NCBI RefSeq assembly: GCF_003515685.1 | Contig: NZ_QWEG01000003.1 | Coordinates: 310,001-374,000, forward strand | Direction: 5' to 3' | DNA: 64,000 bases | Source: Neobacillus notoginsengisoli | GTDB lineage: Bacteria > Bacillota > Bacilli > Bacillales > Cytobacillaceae | Shown here: one piece after another, positions 51,209-60,635 of the stretch | How positions within the stretch are numbered: position 1 is the stretch's first letter | Layout of the letters: the number at the start of each line of letters is the position of its first letter | Position numbers and translations under genes: made by a program | Notes under the pieces: model-generated | Databases searched by the model: none | Seen by the model: only the letters and a program-made list of their open reading frames with translations | Told to the model about the DNA's origin: nothing

Positions 51209-52032
51209 TCACGACTCTCCTCATCACCCGCCGCACCAGAATTCCCGGCAATTGCCGGCAAGGCCTCTTCTTCAAGCGTTTCAAAAACTCGTTCTGCAAT
51301 TAACTGATACCCTTTATCATTCGGATGAAACTGGTCGTCAAAGAGCAGATTCACCTGCAAATCAGTAAAAATATCATCGATTCCCACGAAAAAAGCATTC
51401 GGGTATGAGGCGATGACATTTTTCCCTGCTTCATTCCAATCGGAAACAATTTGGTCAAGCTCCTCAACTTCGGGGAACCACTGTAAAAATGGATTATAAG
51501 TGCCAATTAGGACTAAGGCGGCCCCCGGATTTTCTTTCCTAATTAAATCCATAATTTTTTCAAGTCTGGCAATATAGGAATCTTTTTCTTTGGCAAAACT
51601 ATCATACTGCATATTAAGAATATTCCTTCTTGCGACCTTCATGATGTCATTACCGCCGATTGTGATGATGACCATATCTGAATCCTTTATTGCCGAAGCT
51701 ACTTCCTGCTTCCGCAGCCGTTTCAGTAACTGGTCGCTTCTCGTGCCTTTTACCCCATAGTTTTGGACGACAGCATTTTCAATGCCTTTTTCCTGTTCGA
51801 GTTTCGCTTCTAAGTATGGCAAATAGCCCCCGGAATCCGTACTGTCACCAATTCCTTCTGTCAGGGAGTCGCCCACTGCCGTCACAGTGAGATCACGCGG
51901 AATGAAGTCTTCGGGGATAACCTTCTCAACTTCCACCTTCGTCTCTCTGACCGGCTGACTCACAGGTTTCTTTGGCTGACAAGAAGCAAGCAGCATAGTG
52001 GCCATGATGACCCAGGTTATCTTTTTCCACAT
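51205..52032 (-). CDS. ypmR: YpmR, SGNH-family lipoprotein esterase
   Basis: 275 residues from ATG 52032 behind GGGAGTGA. Lipobox LLASC near 18, then SGNH blocks: AVGDSLTEGIG near 55, TIGGNDIMK near 125, and the Asp/His in DQFHPNDKGY near 240. Extracellular acyl hydrolase of unknown substrate. Gene order ypmQ-ypmR-ypmS as in B. subtilis. Confidence 0.9.
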   Translation of the reverse strand: MWKKITWVIMATMLLASCQPKKPVSQPVRETKVEVEKVIPEDFIPRDLTVTAVGDSLTEGIGDSTDSGGYLPYLEAKLEQEKGIENAVVQNYGVKGTRSDQLLKRLRKQEVASAIKDSDMVIITIGGNDIMKVARRNILNMQYDSFAKEKDSYIARLEKIMDLIRKENPGAALVLIGTYNPFLQWFPEVEELDQIVSDWNEAGKNVIASYPNAFFVGIDDIFTDLQVNLLFDDQFHPNDKGYQLIAERVFETLEEEALPAIAGNSGAAGDEESRE

Positions 52033-52099
52033 CCGTTTCACTCCCTTTCTATACAATTATAATATAGTTTAATAGCATCCGTCGTGAATGATACCATAT

Positions 52100-52124
52100 A
52101 AAAAAGCCCTTTAAAAGGGCTTAC
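52100..52124 (-). terminator. Terminator after ypmQ
   Basis: AAAAAAGCCCTTT pairs with AAAGGGCTT; minus-strand tail TTTTTTAT. Confidence 0.75.
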
Positions 52125-52699
52125 TGAAGTGTTTTTATATCTTTAATAATGTCATCGTACGGAACATTGCTTACCCCTGAATAGAATGTCTTGATTTTCC
52201 CATCTTTGCCTACAAGGAAGAAGCTCGTCCCGTGAATCACCTGGTCGCCTTCTTTTGGCATGACGACAGGCGTTTTAAAATACTTTACCGCGAATTCTTC
52301 GATTTCTTCCTGTTCAAAGCCGGTCAGGAAATTCCAGTTTTTCAAGTCAGCATCGAATTTCTCGGCATATTCCTTGAGGGCTTCAGGCGTATCAGTCTCT
52401 GGGTCGACACTGAAGGAAACGAATTCGATGTTTTTAATCCCTTCTTCAGCCGCCATTTCCTGAATTTCAGCCATATTTGCTGTCATCGGAGGGCAAACTG
52501 TATCACAATTTGTAAAGATGAAATCAGCCATCCAGACTTTGCCTTCCAAATCCTTTAAGCCAAAAGCTTTTTTGTCCTGGTTCGTATAGTTAAAATCCTC
52601 GACAGGCCAGTTTTTCGCACCCTTTATATCCTTGTCGCCACAGGCCGACAGAACCAGTACTGCTGTAGCCATGGCCAAAAATAACGTTCTAATTTTCAA
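52121..52699 (-). CDS. ypmQ: YpmQ, Sco1-type copper chaperone lipoprotein
   Basis: 192 residues from TTG 52699, after ACGGTGA. Lipobox VLSAC near 20. Thioredoxin fold with copper ligands in FTNCDTVCPPM near 65 and the His of VIHGTSFFLV near 155. YpmQ (BsSco) is needed for CuA assembly of the aa3/caa3 oxidase. This is the orthologous position; the copy at 3083 is extra. Confidence 0.92.
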   Translation of the reverse strand: MKIRTLFLAMATAVLVLSACGDKDIKGAKNWPVEDFNYTNQDKKAFGLKDLEGKVWMADFIFTNCDTVCPPMTANMAEIQEMAAEEGIKNIEFVSFSVDPETDTPEALKEYAEKFDADLKNWNFLTGFEQEEIEEFAVKYFKTPVVMPKEGDQVIHGTSFFLVGKDGKIKTFYSGVSNVPYDDIIKDIKTLQ

Positions 52700-52799
52700 T
52701 GAATTCACCGTCTCTTTATAACATATAATCGTGAATAGTTTAACAAACAAGCGGTCAAGAAGAAAGAGTTTTGCTTGCTTCTAAAAAGCAAGTTGATCT

Positions 52800-53642
52800 C
52801 TAGTCAAAATAATACATAAGAGCAATCGCACCTGGCCCTGTATGTGTGCTGATAATTGAGGTTGTATAATCCGTTTCAATTCCTTCATAGCCTGTCAGAT
52901 CATAAATGCTCTCTTTCACTTTTTCGGCGAGTTCAATCGCTCCGGCGTGGGCAATGCCAACACCCTTGACGGTTTTTCCTTTCACGTCCTCGGCGAATTG
53001 TTTTGCAAGGAATTTAACGACCTGGGTATGGCTCCGCACCTTCGTGACAGGATTATACTCGGCTCCTTCAAGGGAAGCGATTGGCTTGATGTTCAATAAA
53101 GAACCAAGGAACGCCCTGCCTTTCCCAATCCGTCCTCCTTTTACCAAGTTCTCGAGCGTATCAACCATAATATACAATTTTGTATTTTCACTTATTTCCT
53201 CAAGCCGGGCAAGGATCTCATCCATCGATTTTCCTTCCCTTGCCATGTTGGCGGCTTCTTTCACCTGAAAGCCAAGTGCCTTCGAAATGAATTTCGAGTC
53301 CACGACCGTTACCTTCGTTTTTGTCATTTGAGCAGCGCTCTCGGCTGAACGGACGGTGCCGCTCATTTTACCGGTCATATGGATGGAAAGGACTTCGTAC
53401 CCTTCTTCCCCAAGCCTGTCATACACCTCAAGAAAAGCACCCGCGGATGGCTGGGAGCTTTTCGGCAGCTCTGCCGCATGCTTCATTTTTTCCAAAAACT
53501 GCACCGGACTGATATCGACCCCATCGGTATAATTTTGCCCGCCGACAGTGATCGTCAAAGGGACGATTTCAATCCCATATTGGTCAATCATTTCTTTCGG
53601 CATGTCCAAAGTTGAATCAGTCACAATTTTAATTTTCCCCAA
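52800..53642 (-). CDS. degV: DegV-family fatty-acid-binding protein
   Basis: 280 residues from TTG 53642 behind GGGAAGTGA. KIKIVTDSTLDMP at the N-terminus, SSQPSAG and HMTGKMSGT are the DegV fold marks. Family members act as FakB, presenting fatty acids to the kinase FakA. The gene lies between ypmP and ypmQ homologues, as in many bacilli. Confidence 0.9.
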   Translation of the reverse strand: MGKIKIVTDSTLDMPKEMIDQYGIEIVPLTITVGGQNYTDGVDISPVQFLEKMKHAAELPKSSQPSAGAFLEVYDRLGEEGYEVLSIHMTGKMSGTVRSAESAAQMTKTKVTVVDSKFISKALGFQVKEAANMAREGKSMDEILARLEEISENTKLYIMVDTLENLVKGGRIGKGRAFLGSLLNIKPIASLEGAEYNPVTKVRSHTQVVKFLAKQFAEDVKGKTVKGVGIAHAGAIELAEKVKESIYDLTGYEGIETDYTTSIISTHTGPGAIALMYYFD

Positions 53643-53705
53643 AATAATCACTTCCCTGCTAATCACTTGCTTTCTATTATACAGATTCGCCGCGGTGGAT
53701 GATAT

Positions 53706-53732
53706 AAAAAGAGTACCGGTTTCCCGGTACCC
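53706..53732 (-). terminator. Terminator of ypmP
   Basis: GGGTACCGG and CCGGTACTC arms around GAAA on the minus strand, then TTTTTATAT. Confidence 0.8.
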
Positions 53733-53738
53733 ACATCA

Positions 53739-53990
53739 TTAAGCATTGTTTTTTAGTTCTGTCGTATGAAAAATCTGTTCATAGTCAGGCCATCTCAAGG
53801 CTCTCTTCAAATAATCCCGAAAGGAATAGCAGTTTTTCGGCTGCTTTTCCCCATAAATTGATGTAACGAATGCTTGCAAACGGAATCGAATCAGGAAACT
53901 ATAAGGGTTTCCTTCCTCCAATACAGGAATCTCAACAACTTTAACCTTCTGTCCAACAGCATTTTTGAACTCCAGGCTTTTCACTAACAA
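53739..53990 (-). CDS. ypmP: YpmP / DUF2535 protein
   Basis: 83 residues from TTG 53990, behind AAGAGG; the open frame extends to 54011 without a better site. LLVKSLEFKNAVGQKVKVVE and YSFRDYLKRALRWPDYEQ match DUF2535/YpmP. Soluble; function unknown. Confidence 0.75.
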   Translation of the reverse strand: MLVKSLEFKNAVGQKVKVVEIPVLEEGNPYSFLIRFRLQAFVTSIYGEKQPKNCYSFRDYLKRALRWPDYEQIFHTTELKNNA

Positions 53991-54087
53991 AATATCAATC
54001 CTCTTTTTCACCCGTTTGACTATATTATACCTTATGTACCGCCCGAAATGTCTCTGATTATGATCAGATTTCTAAAATATTTCCATT

Positions 54088-54303
54088 TCATTCAAAATGG
54101 CATGCATACTCTTGCCGGTGGTCTATTTCAATTGGCTGCTCACCAAATTTGACAGCCATCAACTCCACATGCTTTGGCCTTGATTCAGGAGCCTGCAATT
54201 TCACACTGGAAATATCCTCCCCGCACACAGAGCAAAGCCATGTGCCTGTGTCACAGCTGCTGAATGACGGTTTTCGGCACTCAGTACACACTTTCATAAA
54301 CAT
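54088..54303 (-). CDS. Small zinc-ribbon protein, 71 aa
   Basis: Start at ATG 54303 (or 54297), after GGGGGATTTT. CTECRKPSF...C and LCSVCGEDI give a zinc ribbon; the C-terminal half has no motif. Function unknown. Confidence 0.55.
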   Translation of the reverse strand: MFMKVCTECRKPSFSSCDTGTWLCSVCGEDISSVKLQAPESRPKHVELMAVKFGEQPIEIDHRQEYACHFE

Positions 54304-54368
54304 TCCAAAAAATCCCCCTTTTATCACTTTATCTAATCAAATTAACTATATGTATAATTAAATAAAAA

Positions 54369-54402
54369 CAGACCCCGATATTCTATTACCACATCAGGGC
54401 CT
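54369..54402 (-). terminator. Terminator of the broken surface gene
   Basis: GCCCTGAT and ATCGGGGT arms, then TTTTTATTT on the minus strand. Confidence 0.6.
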
Positions 54403-54404
54403 GG

Positions 54405-55036
54405 TTAAACTCTTTTTATAAAACTTCTTTTTTTAATCACCATTCTTAATCCAATCCCAGCAATAACCAAGATTCCTCCAATCGCGATTAAGTTAAACAT
54501 CTCTGTGGCTGTATTGGATAGAGGTGATAAACCAGGATTTTCAGGCTTTATCGGATTTCCAGGTCCTCCAGGTACTTCACCAGGTGGTATTTCATCTGTT
54601 TCAGCACTTTCGGCATAAAACGTAAATTCAACCTCACATTCTAATCCCTAAACTCATTTCCCAACTCCTCGGGAAGTTTTACCGTGAAGAAGAGTTCTTC
54701 TGATTTTCCTTTTTTCAAAAATCGTTCTTCGAGATTATTAAAATCTTTTAATTTACCTTCAAATAGCACTTCTTTATGATCCGATACTTTTAACCAAAGC
54801 TTGTGATAAAACTTTTTTGACCCCTTTTTCAACTTACTTGAGGTAATATAAGTATAGTCCTCTTCACCGTTATTCTTAATTAAAAGAGTCCTATTAGCCC
54901 AGTCTCCAGGTACCAAATTTGTTAATTGAAACAAAAAGGCATCAGGAGATGTGGTTAAATCAACTTTTAACTTTTCGGCGGCTATTCCGGTTTTTGGAAA
55001 GATTACAAAAATGGTTAACCCCCTTACGTTGATCAA
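54405..55036 (-). pseudogene. Frameshifted sortase-anchored surface protein (TasA/camelysin-like)
   Basis: Two adjoining frames form one protein. The first (54641-55036) carries a remnant signal peptide and a domain with VPGDWANRTLLIKNNGEEDY, as in TasA/camelysin-like surface proteins. At about 54645 inserting one C (TTT-CAG-GGA) would restore the frame into GLECEVEFTFYAESAETDE, a Pro/Gly-rich linker, the sorting-like LSNTATE, a membrane helix and a basic tail. The start abuts an IS relic, so the promoter and part of the signal peptide are lost. Confidence 0.75.
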
Positions 55037-55041
55037 AAGCC

Positions 55042-55283
55042 TCTCTGCTTTTCCATTTCCTAACCAAGACCTTCAGCTGGCTACAATTCCGTATTCCCAA
55101 CTCCTCGCCAATACTTTATAACTTTTTGAACCGTTCACATATTTCATCACGGCATTGAGCTTGAATTCTTCTGAGTAGCTCTTAAATGTCTGTCCTTTTT
55201 TGGCCATAGAAAATCCCCTCCAAGTCACATTCTTTCCTCCATGGTATACGGAGTTTTATTTGAATGTCTACTTATAGGGGACA
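55042..55283 (-). mobile_element. IS3-family left-end relic with broken orfA
   Basis: The left end TGTCCCCTATAAGTAGACA (55283-55265) begins with TG as in IS3 elements. ATG 55207, behind GGAGGGG, starts MAKKGQTFKSYSEEFKL, the transposase OrfA helix-turn-helix. The frame breaks near 55110: one more base would join it to EELGIRNCSQLKVLVRKW. Everything after about 55042 is gone. Confidence 0.8.
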
Positions 55284-55286
55284 ATA

Positions 55287-55445
55287 TCAGTGCAACGTGG
55301 TAAATTTATTTAACAGATTTTCGGAAACATTTGTCCCGTTCAACCGGTTCAGAATCCGTTTAAAGCCAAAAGGCGTTTCCAGAAGCAGGTGCCCCCGTTC
55401 CCAGCCCGATGAATGATATCCTATAACCGTCGCATCCCCGACCAT
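55287..55445 (-). pseudogene. Short open frame, likely 3' fragment of an unknown gene
   Basis: ATG 55445 has no ribosome binding site, but the 52 residues look protein-like (GYHSSGWERGHLLLETPFGF). The stop lies three bases before the IS end. I do not recognise the family. Confidence 0.4.
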
Positions 55446-55530
55446 TCAGGAGACAACCACGATGTCATAAAACAAAAAGCCGCTCCCAAAACAGCCGCGG
55501 TTAACGACTTTTCAGGAACAGCTTTAAACA

Positions 55531-56274
55531 TCATTCAGCGGCAATTTCCGTTTCATCATCAGCAAGTTTTTTCATCCGTTTTTTATAGACAAATTTTGAT
55601 AAATTCACTGAAATTTCATACAGGAGCAGCAGCGGAATGCTGACCAGGAAATCAGAAACAGGATCTGGAGGCGTGATGATAACTGCAATGATAATTAATA
55701 TAAAGTAAGCATATTTGCGTATTTTCGTCAGAACGTAAGGATTTAATATGCCAAGCGAAGTAAGGAACATAACCACCGGCGGAAGTTCGAACAGGACACC
55801 GAAAGGAAGCGTCATATTTAGAATGAACCGGAAATACTTTTCAGCCGTAAAATTGGTGACAAGCATGTCTCCGCCCAGATTGACAAGGAACTTCATGACA
55901 TTCGGAAAAATAACAAAATAGCCAAAGGCCATTCCCAAAATAAACAAAATGAATAAGGCCGGGATATACGAAAGCGAAATCCTTCTTTCAATCGGCTTCA
56001 GCGCTGGTTTTACGAAGAGCCAGATCTGGATAGCCAATATAGGAATCGTTCCTGCTATGGCAATCAGGGATGCCAGTGTAAAATAAACCCAGACGATATC
56101 ACTTGGCCCAAGGACAATTAATTTCACATCGAGATCACGTACAAACCAGTGGTAGATGTCCTCAACATAATAAAAACCTGCGATAAAAAAGGCGACAAAT
56201 GCCACTGCAGAGATGATGATTCTTTTGCGAAGTTCATCAAGATGGTCAACTACATTTAATTCTTTATCTTCCAT
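55531..56274 (-). CDS. tatC: Twin-arginine translocase subunit TatC
   Basis: 247 residues from ATG 56274 behind GGGAGAAC. Six membrane helices; HLDELRKRI at the N-terminus, the periplasmic loop, FELPPVVMF near 195 and ITPPDPVSD near 225 are TatC marks. It recognises RR signals, such as that of DmsA at 24.9 kb. tatA lies upstream with a terminator-like hairpin between. Confidence 0.96.
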   Translation of the reverse strand: MEDKELNVVDHLDELRKRIIISAVAFVAFFIAGFYYVEDIYHWFVRDLDVKLIVLGPSDIVWVYFTLASLIAIAGTIPILAIQIWLFVKPALKPIERRISLSYIPALFILFILGMAFGYFVIFPNVMKFLVNLGGDMLVTNFTAEKYFRFILNMTLPFGVLFELPPVVMFLTSLGILNPYVLTKIRKYAYFILIIIAVIITPPDPVSDFLVSIPLLLLYEISVNLSKFVYKKRMKKLADDETEIAAE

Positions 56275-56432
56275 AATGTTCTCCCTGCCAATGCGTTGTA
56301 GATTGCTGCAGCCCGGATTTTTTTTACGCGGGCAGCATACGGATATGTGTATAAGAAAAGGGGCCCTACCCAAGCTTCGCTTTCAAGCTGCAAGGCCGTG
56401 AACCCCCGGTTAAAACGAATTAAACTTTAAGA

Positions 56433-56466
56433 AAAAAGGTGCAAGACCGGAATCTTACACCTTATT
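56433..56466 (-). terminator. Hairpin between tatA and tatC
   Basis: On the minus strand AAGGTGTAAGA pairs with TCTTGCACCTT and is followed by TTTTCTT. Partial read-through would lower tatC relative to tatA. Confidence 0.75.
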
Positions 56467-56656
56467 TTGTTGCTTTTTTCTTTTCTTCTTCAAAATCTTC
56501 CATAACATCGCTTGTCAATTCACGAGTCGATTTCTTGAATTCACGAAGTGTCTGGCCGAAAGCGCGGCCGATTTCTGGAAGCTTTTTAGGTCCAAAAATG
56601 ATGAGGGCAAGAACTAGTATCAAAATTAAGCCGGGAACGCCAATATTATTTAGCAT
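56462..56656 (-). CDS. tatA: Twin-arginine translocase subunit TatA
   Basis: 64 residues: a short N-terminal membrane helix, the [15 protein letters not shown] hinge and amphipathic helix, and a charged tail. In bacilli TatA also does the work of TatB. ATG 56656 follows AAAGGGATG. Confidence 0.95.
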   Translation of the reverse strand: MLNNIGVPGLILILVLALIIFGPKKLPEIGRAFGQTLREFKKSTRELTSDVMEDFEEEKKKATK

Positions 56657-56962
56657 ACGTTAACATCCCTTTCTATAAGTGAATCTACTATGATTATAGT
56701 ACTTTATAAACACCTTGGGTCAAAAACAAGCGAAAATACATATAACTTTCACAAATAAGCCTAGGAATGGAAACCTCTTCCCTGCATGTCCAATTTAACA
56801 ATTACAGGGGTGTTAGTCAATGTTTAAAAGGTTTTTACCAACGTTCACAATATTTTGAAATTTCTATACTTTTTTTGTTGATTTCATTTGTCAGAATAAC
56901 ATATACTAAGAAAAAGCACCCTGAGCAAGCAAAAAAATCAATTATAGAAGGGAGTGGACAGC

Positions 56963-57196
56963 TTGGAATTTTCACTCGATAACTTTGAGTGTGTCCTGCC
57001 GGTGGAAATCACAATCGATGACGATAACGGCCGTTATATGGTCCGGAAAAGCGATACAAGCGGAGTCTTTTTTAACAGCCCTTCTGAACTAATTTCCTGG
57101 ATCAAGGCCCATCTGAAGGAAGAAGAGTTTCTCAAGCCGGATGCTTTCCGGCAAATGCTTGGCAAGCTAGACGAGTATGAACAAAGCAATCAATGA
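56963..57196 (+). CDS. Conserved hypothetical protein, 77 aa
   Basis: TTG 56963 lies eight bases after AGAAGGGAG; the GTG at 56954 overlaps that site. MEFSLDNFECVLPVEITIDD and RYMVRKSDTSGVFFNSP; soluble, mixed alpha/beta. It seems conserved near dfrA-thyA in bacilli, but I know no function. A terminator follows. Confidence 0.65.
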   Translation: MEFSLDNFECVLPVEITIDDDNGRYMVRKSDTSGVFFNSPSELISWIKAHLKEEEFLKPDAFRQMLGKLDEYEQSNQ

Positions 57197-57203
57197 ATAA
57201 CCG

Positions 57204-57237
57204 CAAAAACATCAGCCCTTTGCTGATGTTTTTGCAT
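57204..57237. terminator. Bidirectional terminator
   Basis: AAAAACATCAGC pairs with GCTGATGTTTTT around CCTTT. Confidence 0.9.
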
Positions 57238-57245
57238 GTTAATGG

Positions 57246-57731
57246 CTATTTACGCTCATAGATCCGAAATTCGTACCCATAAGGATTTTTCTCATTCCGT
57301 ATCCCTTTTTCTGAACAAAGCAATTCCCACTCACTCAGATCAAATTCAGGAAAAAACGTATCCCCCTCAAATTCTTCGTTAATATAGGTTATGTAGAGCT
57401 TGTCCGCAAACGGGAACATCTCACGGAAAATTTCCGCCCCGCCAATCACGAAAACTTCCTCGTCTTTCTTTTTGCAAAAATCAACGAAATCCTCAGTTGA
57501 ATAAAACACTGTACAGCCTTCACATGTATAATCCTTGTTCCGGGTAATGATAATATTCTCCCTGCCCGGCAGGATGCGGCCAATCGAGTCGTGGGTTTTC
57601 CTGCCCATTGCGATCGGATGTCCCATTGTCGATGTTTTGAAAAATTTAAGGTCTTCGGGAAGATGCCACGGCAGCTGGTTTTCCTTGCCGATGACCCTGT
57701 TTTTATCCATCGCCCAAATGAACGAAATCAT
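57246..57731 (-). CDS. dfrA: Dihydrofolate reductase
   Basis: 161 residues, full length. MISFIWAMDKNRVIGKENQLPWHLPEDL with the catalytic acidic residue near 27, GRKTHDSIG near 43 and VIGGAEIF near 94 for NADPH. Regenerates tetrahydrofolate from the dihydrofolate released by ThyA, whose gene lies 57 bases upstream on the same strand. Confidence 0.97.
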   Translation of the reverse strand: MISFIWAMDKNRVIGKENQLPWHLPEDLKFFKTSTMGHPIAMGRKTHDSIGRILPGRENIIITRNKDYTCEGCTVFYSTEDFVDFCKKKDEEVFVIGGAEIFREMFPFADKLYITYINEEFEGDTFFPEFDLSEWELLCSEKGIRNEKNPYGYEFRIYERK

Positions 57732-57788
57732 ACACTCACACCTCCTTTCATATACTGATGCCTCTTTGTTAAGTTCCTATGCTGTTTC

Positions 57789-58751
57789 TTATACCGCCAC
57801 TGGCGCCTTGATAGCCGGATGAGGATTATATCCTTCCAACTTGATATCCTCCACATCAAAATCGAAAACGGAAGGCTTGTCAGGATTCAAATGCAAGGTT
57901 GGAAACGGTCTAGGTTCCCTTCCCATTTGGGTATTTACCTGCTCCACATGGTTGGAATAAATATGTGCATCTCCGATAGTATGAACGAACTCCCCGACAT
58001 CAAGTCCGCATTCTTGTGCGATAATATGGGTTAATAGAGCATACGATGCCACATTGAACGGGACTCCTAAAAAGTGGTCACCGCTCCGTTGGTAAAGCTG
58101 ACAGCTTAGTTTGCCTTCCGCCACATAAAATTGGAAGAGGGTGTGGCATGGCGGCAAGGCCATCGATGGGATATCTTCCGGGTTCCAGGCCGACACGATC
58201 AATCTCCTAGAGTCTGGATTCGTTTTAATCATTTGAATGACATCCTTGATTTGGTCGATGGTCTCCCCAGTGGAAGTCTTCCATGCCCGCCATTGTTTCC
58301 CGTACACGTCGCCAAGTTCCCCGTACTTGGCGGCAAACTCATCATCCTCGAGGATGCGTTTCTTGAATTTGTCCATTTCTTCCACGTACAACTTGTTAAA
58401 GTCCTCGTCTTGCTGTGAACGGATTCCGAAATCTGTCATATCGGGACCTTTGTATTCTGGGTTCTCCACCCACCGTTTGAACGCCCACTCGTTCCAAATA
58501 TTGTTGTTGTGCCGGAGAAGGTACCGGATGTTGGTGTCTCCCTTTAAAAACCATAGCAATTCAGACACAATGAGCCTGAAAGGAATTCGTTTTGTGGTGA
58601 GCAACGGAAAACCCTTCTGAAGATCAAAACGCATCTGCTGCCCGAAGATGGAATATGTACCCGTACCTGTGCGGTCCTCTTTTTTGGCTCCAGTTTCTAA
58701 TATTTTTTTGCATAAATCCAGATATTGATTCTCCTCATGCTGCAAATCCAT
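57789..58751 (-). CDS. thyA: Thymidylate synthase
   Basis: 320 residues. The nucleophile is in [12 protein letters not shown] near 202; [27 protein letters not shown] and DAHIYSNH are intact. It is longer than the 264-residue E. coli enzyme because of an insert of about 50 residues near 88-140, as in Lactobacillus casei. First gene of the thyA-dfrA pair. Confidence 0.97.
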   Translation of the reverse strand: MDLQHEENQYLDLCKKILETGAKKEDRTGTGTYSIFGQQMRFDLQKGFPLLTTKRIPFRLIVSELLWFLKGDTNIRYLLRHNNNIWNEWAFKRWVENPEYKGPDMTDFGIRSQQDEDFNKLYVEEMDKFKKRILEDDEFAAKYGELGDVYGKQWRAWKTSTGETIDQIKDVIQMIKTNPDSRRLIVSAWNPEDIPSMALPPCHTLFQFYVAEGKLSCQLYQRSGDHFLGVPFNVASYALLTHIIAQECGLDVGEFVHTIGDAHIYSNHVEQVNTQMGREPRPFPTLHLNPDKPSVFDFDVEDIKLEGYNPHPAIKAPVAV

Positions 58752-58979
58752 CTCTCCCTTTTCCTTAATAAAAACTACTCAACCTTGATAGTATATGAAC
58801 CCATGTATGGAAGCATCATTTTTGCATTGTTCTTAGCATCAGCGAGTTACACCATTTATGATCCCTGTAACCTAATCTAACATTATTGGCGAAATTTTGC
58901 ATATGGACTATTTAAGAGTGGGCATTTCTTAGATGAGGAAATGAATATCGTATCAAATAAAGGACGCTGGAAGAATAAA

Positions 58980-59687
58980 TTAGTCCAGGTCCTTAATCAT
59001 TTCGTATGTTAAAGGTGCTTTTTCTTTAAGAAGCGCGTTCGTTTCACCGTCTAAATAATAAAGTGCAAATGCTTCTGCAAAATATTCCTCGGGATAGAGA
59101 AGAAAATAATCCCTGCCTGGAAAAAGGCTGTCACGTTCCTGTTCCCATACCTTTTTAAATGATTCCTTTTGTGTGAGATGCCCGTAAACTTTATTGTCAA
59201 TTGAGTGGGCCAGCTCGTGAAGTTCGAGATTGACTGATCCATGGCCTTTTCCTATTTCACTAGCGCCGATTTTCACAAGGACAACGTTCGAGCCGCCTAT
59301 ACCGGGAACATCGTCCCAAGTTGCTCCACCCTTATAGCCGCGCGGAGTAACGCCCTTTAGGTGCTTTACACTTGGGTTGTCTGTCAGCTTCCCTTCAAAA
59401 AGCCGGACGGAAATTCCAGCTTTGTCAATTTTGCTAAGCAGGGGTGCGGGCAGCGTTGCCAGCCTGTTGACAATCTGGGATGCTTCAGCAATATGGAACG
59501 GCTCTTCCGGCAAAAAGATGATTTTCTCTAAACTTGATATGTTTACAGATTGATTATATGCATAGTGCATGAATGCCTGTTTATCTTTGTAATCGTTCAA
59601 TGCAACCCCACCAGGAGCCGCTTTGGAAGTGGTGAGAAAGGTAAGAAGCAAAATGATGGGACCCAGAATATATATTAATTTTTTCAA
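58980..59687 (-). CDS. Secreted anthrax-lethal-factor-like metalloprotease domain protein
   Basis: About 235 residues from TTG 59687 behind AGGGGAAAAG. A signal peptide (KKLIYILGPIILLLTFL) ends near 25. The single domain carries the gluzincin-like zinc motif HELAHSID near 165 and a downstream EEYFAEAFALYY near 205, the arrangement of the ATLF domain of anthrax lethal and edema factors. No other toxin domain is attached. In bacilli such stand-alone proteins are of unknown role. Confident on domain, not on substrate. Confidence 0.75.
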   Translation of the reverse strand: MKKLIYILGPIILLLTFLTTSKAAPGGVALNDYKDKQAFMHYAYNQSVNISSLEKIIFLPEEPFHIAEASQIVNRLATLPAPLLSKIDKAGISVRLFEGKLTDNPSVKHLKGVTPRGYKGGATWDDVPGIGGSNVVLVKIGASEIGKGHGSVNLELHELAHSIDNKVYGHLTQKESFKKVWEQERDSLFPGRDYFLLYPEEYFAEAFALYYLDGETNALLKEKAPLTYEMIKDLD

Positions 59688-59859
59688 TTCTCTTTTCCCC
59701 TGTAAATATATTGTTAGTCTAACAGAATTATAGCATGGCAATGGTGTGGGAGCTTGAGGATATTTTTGGTAAACCCTTCAATCTCAATGTTTGCATGAAC
59801 GAACCGATATTCCTAAGATTCCAAAAAGAGGGTTTACATAATAATTTTACAGTGAATTA

Positions 59860-59883
59860 AAAAACCCGGCATTTGCCGGGTTG
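59860..59883 (-). terminator. Terminator of ypjP
   Basis: AACCCGGCA and TGCCGGGTT arms, followed on the minus strand by TTTTAATT. Confidence 0.9.
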
Positions 59884-59894
59884 GAAAGTCCTAT

Positions 59895-60482
59895 TTAGGC
59901 CATCCACTTCGGAGGCGTATTTTTATCCCAATAAATGCTGCCGAGGTCATGATGATCGACAAAGTTATCGTGGAAGGTATGATAATGGAAGTTAAACCAA
60001 TAGCCTGATTGCGGCGGGTTATCGCGTCTCACGTGGAAACGGATGATATGGTCTCCGGTCCGGCTATGTTTAACATTGAAGATTTTTTCGGAATGTCCTC
60101 CTCCTGGCTGTTCAGAAATGGCAAGCGCAGCAAGGTCTTCATCAGGAAACAGGATCGCTGTTTCGGCAATCGCCTTTTCAATATTAGGAAGAATGATTTC
60201 TTTAAACTCATTTTCGATGACTGGCCTGATTTTCGTTCCGAACTTTTCATAGGAACGCGCTTCTGCAAGCTTGACCATATTTTCAATCATCGTGTCCCTG
60301 TCAGCCGGGCTTTGTCTTTCAAAGTTAGCACTATGAACAGCATCACTATTTACCGATTCACGTTCCGAGGAGTCGTTGTCAGATTTTATTCGATCCAGGA
60401 AACCCGGCTGGTGAGGCGTGACCAATCCAAAGGTCAGTAAAGAAACCATGACAACAAACGATTTCCTCAGCCACTTTTTCAT
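59895..60482 (-). CDS. ypjP: YpjP-like secreted protein
   Basis: 195 residues with a signal peptide (WLRKSFVVMVSLLTFGLV). Conserved parts: VKLAEARSYEKFGTKI, ILPNIEKAIAE, FNVKHSRTGDHIIRFHV and a His-rich GYWFNFHYHTFHD, ending NTPPKW. B. subtilis ypjP is also close to thymidylate synthase. Function unknown; the His cluster could bind metal. Confidence 0.85.
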   Translation of the reverse strand: MKKWLRKSFVVMVSLLTFGLVTPHQPGFLDRIKSDNDSSERESVNSDAVHSANFERQSPADRDTMIENMVKLAEARSYEKFGTKIRPVIENEFKEIILPNIEKAIAETAILFPDEDLAALAISEQPGGGHSEKIFNVKHSRTGDHIIRFHVRRDNPPQSGYWFNFHYHTFHDNFVDHHDLGSIYWDKNTPPKWMA

Positions 60483-60635
60483 ATCCCCAGCCCCTTTTCA
60501 AAATAATTTTTATCTTTTTTCTATTATACTCCTTTTTGGGCTAGAGTGGGTAATATTGTTTTAAAGTTTTTTATAGTGGATAATAGATAGTAATAGATAG
60601 TATAGTGTAGAAAATAGATGACAGGGGTGTGGATG

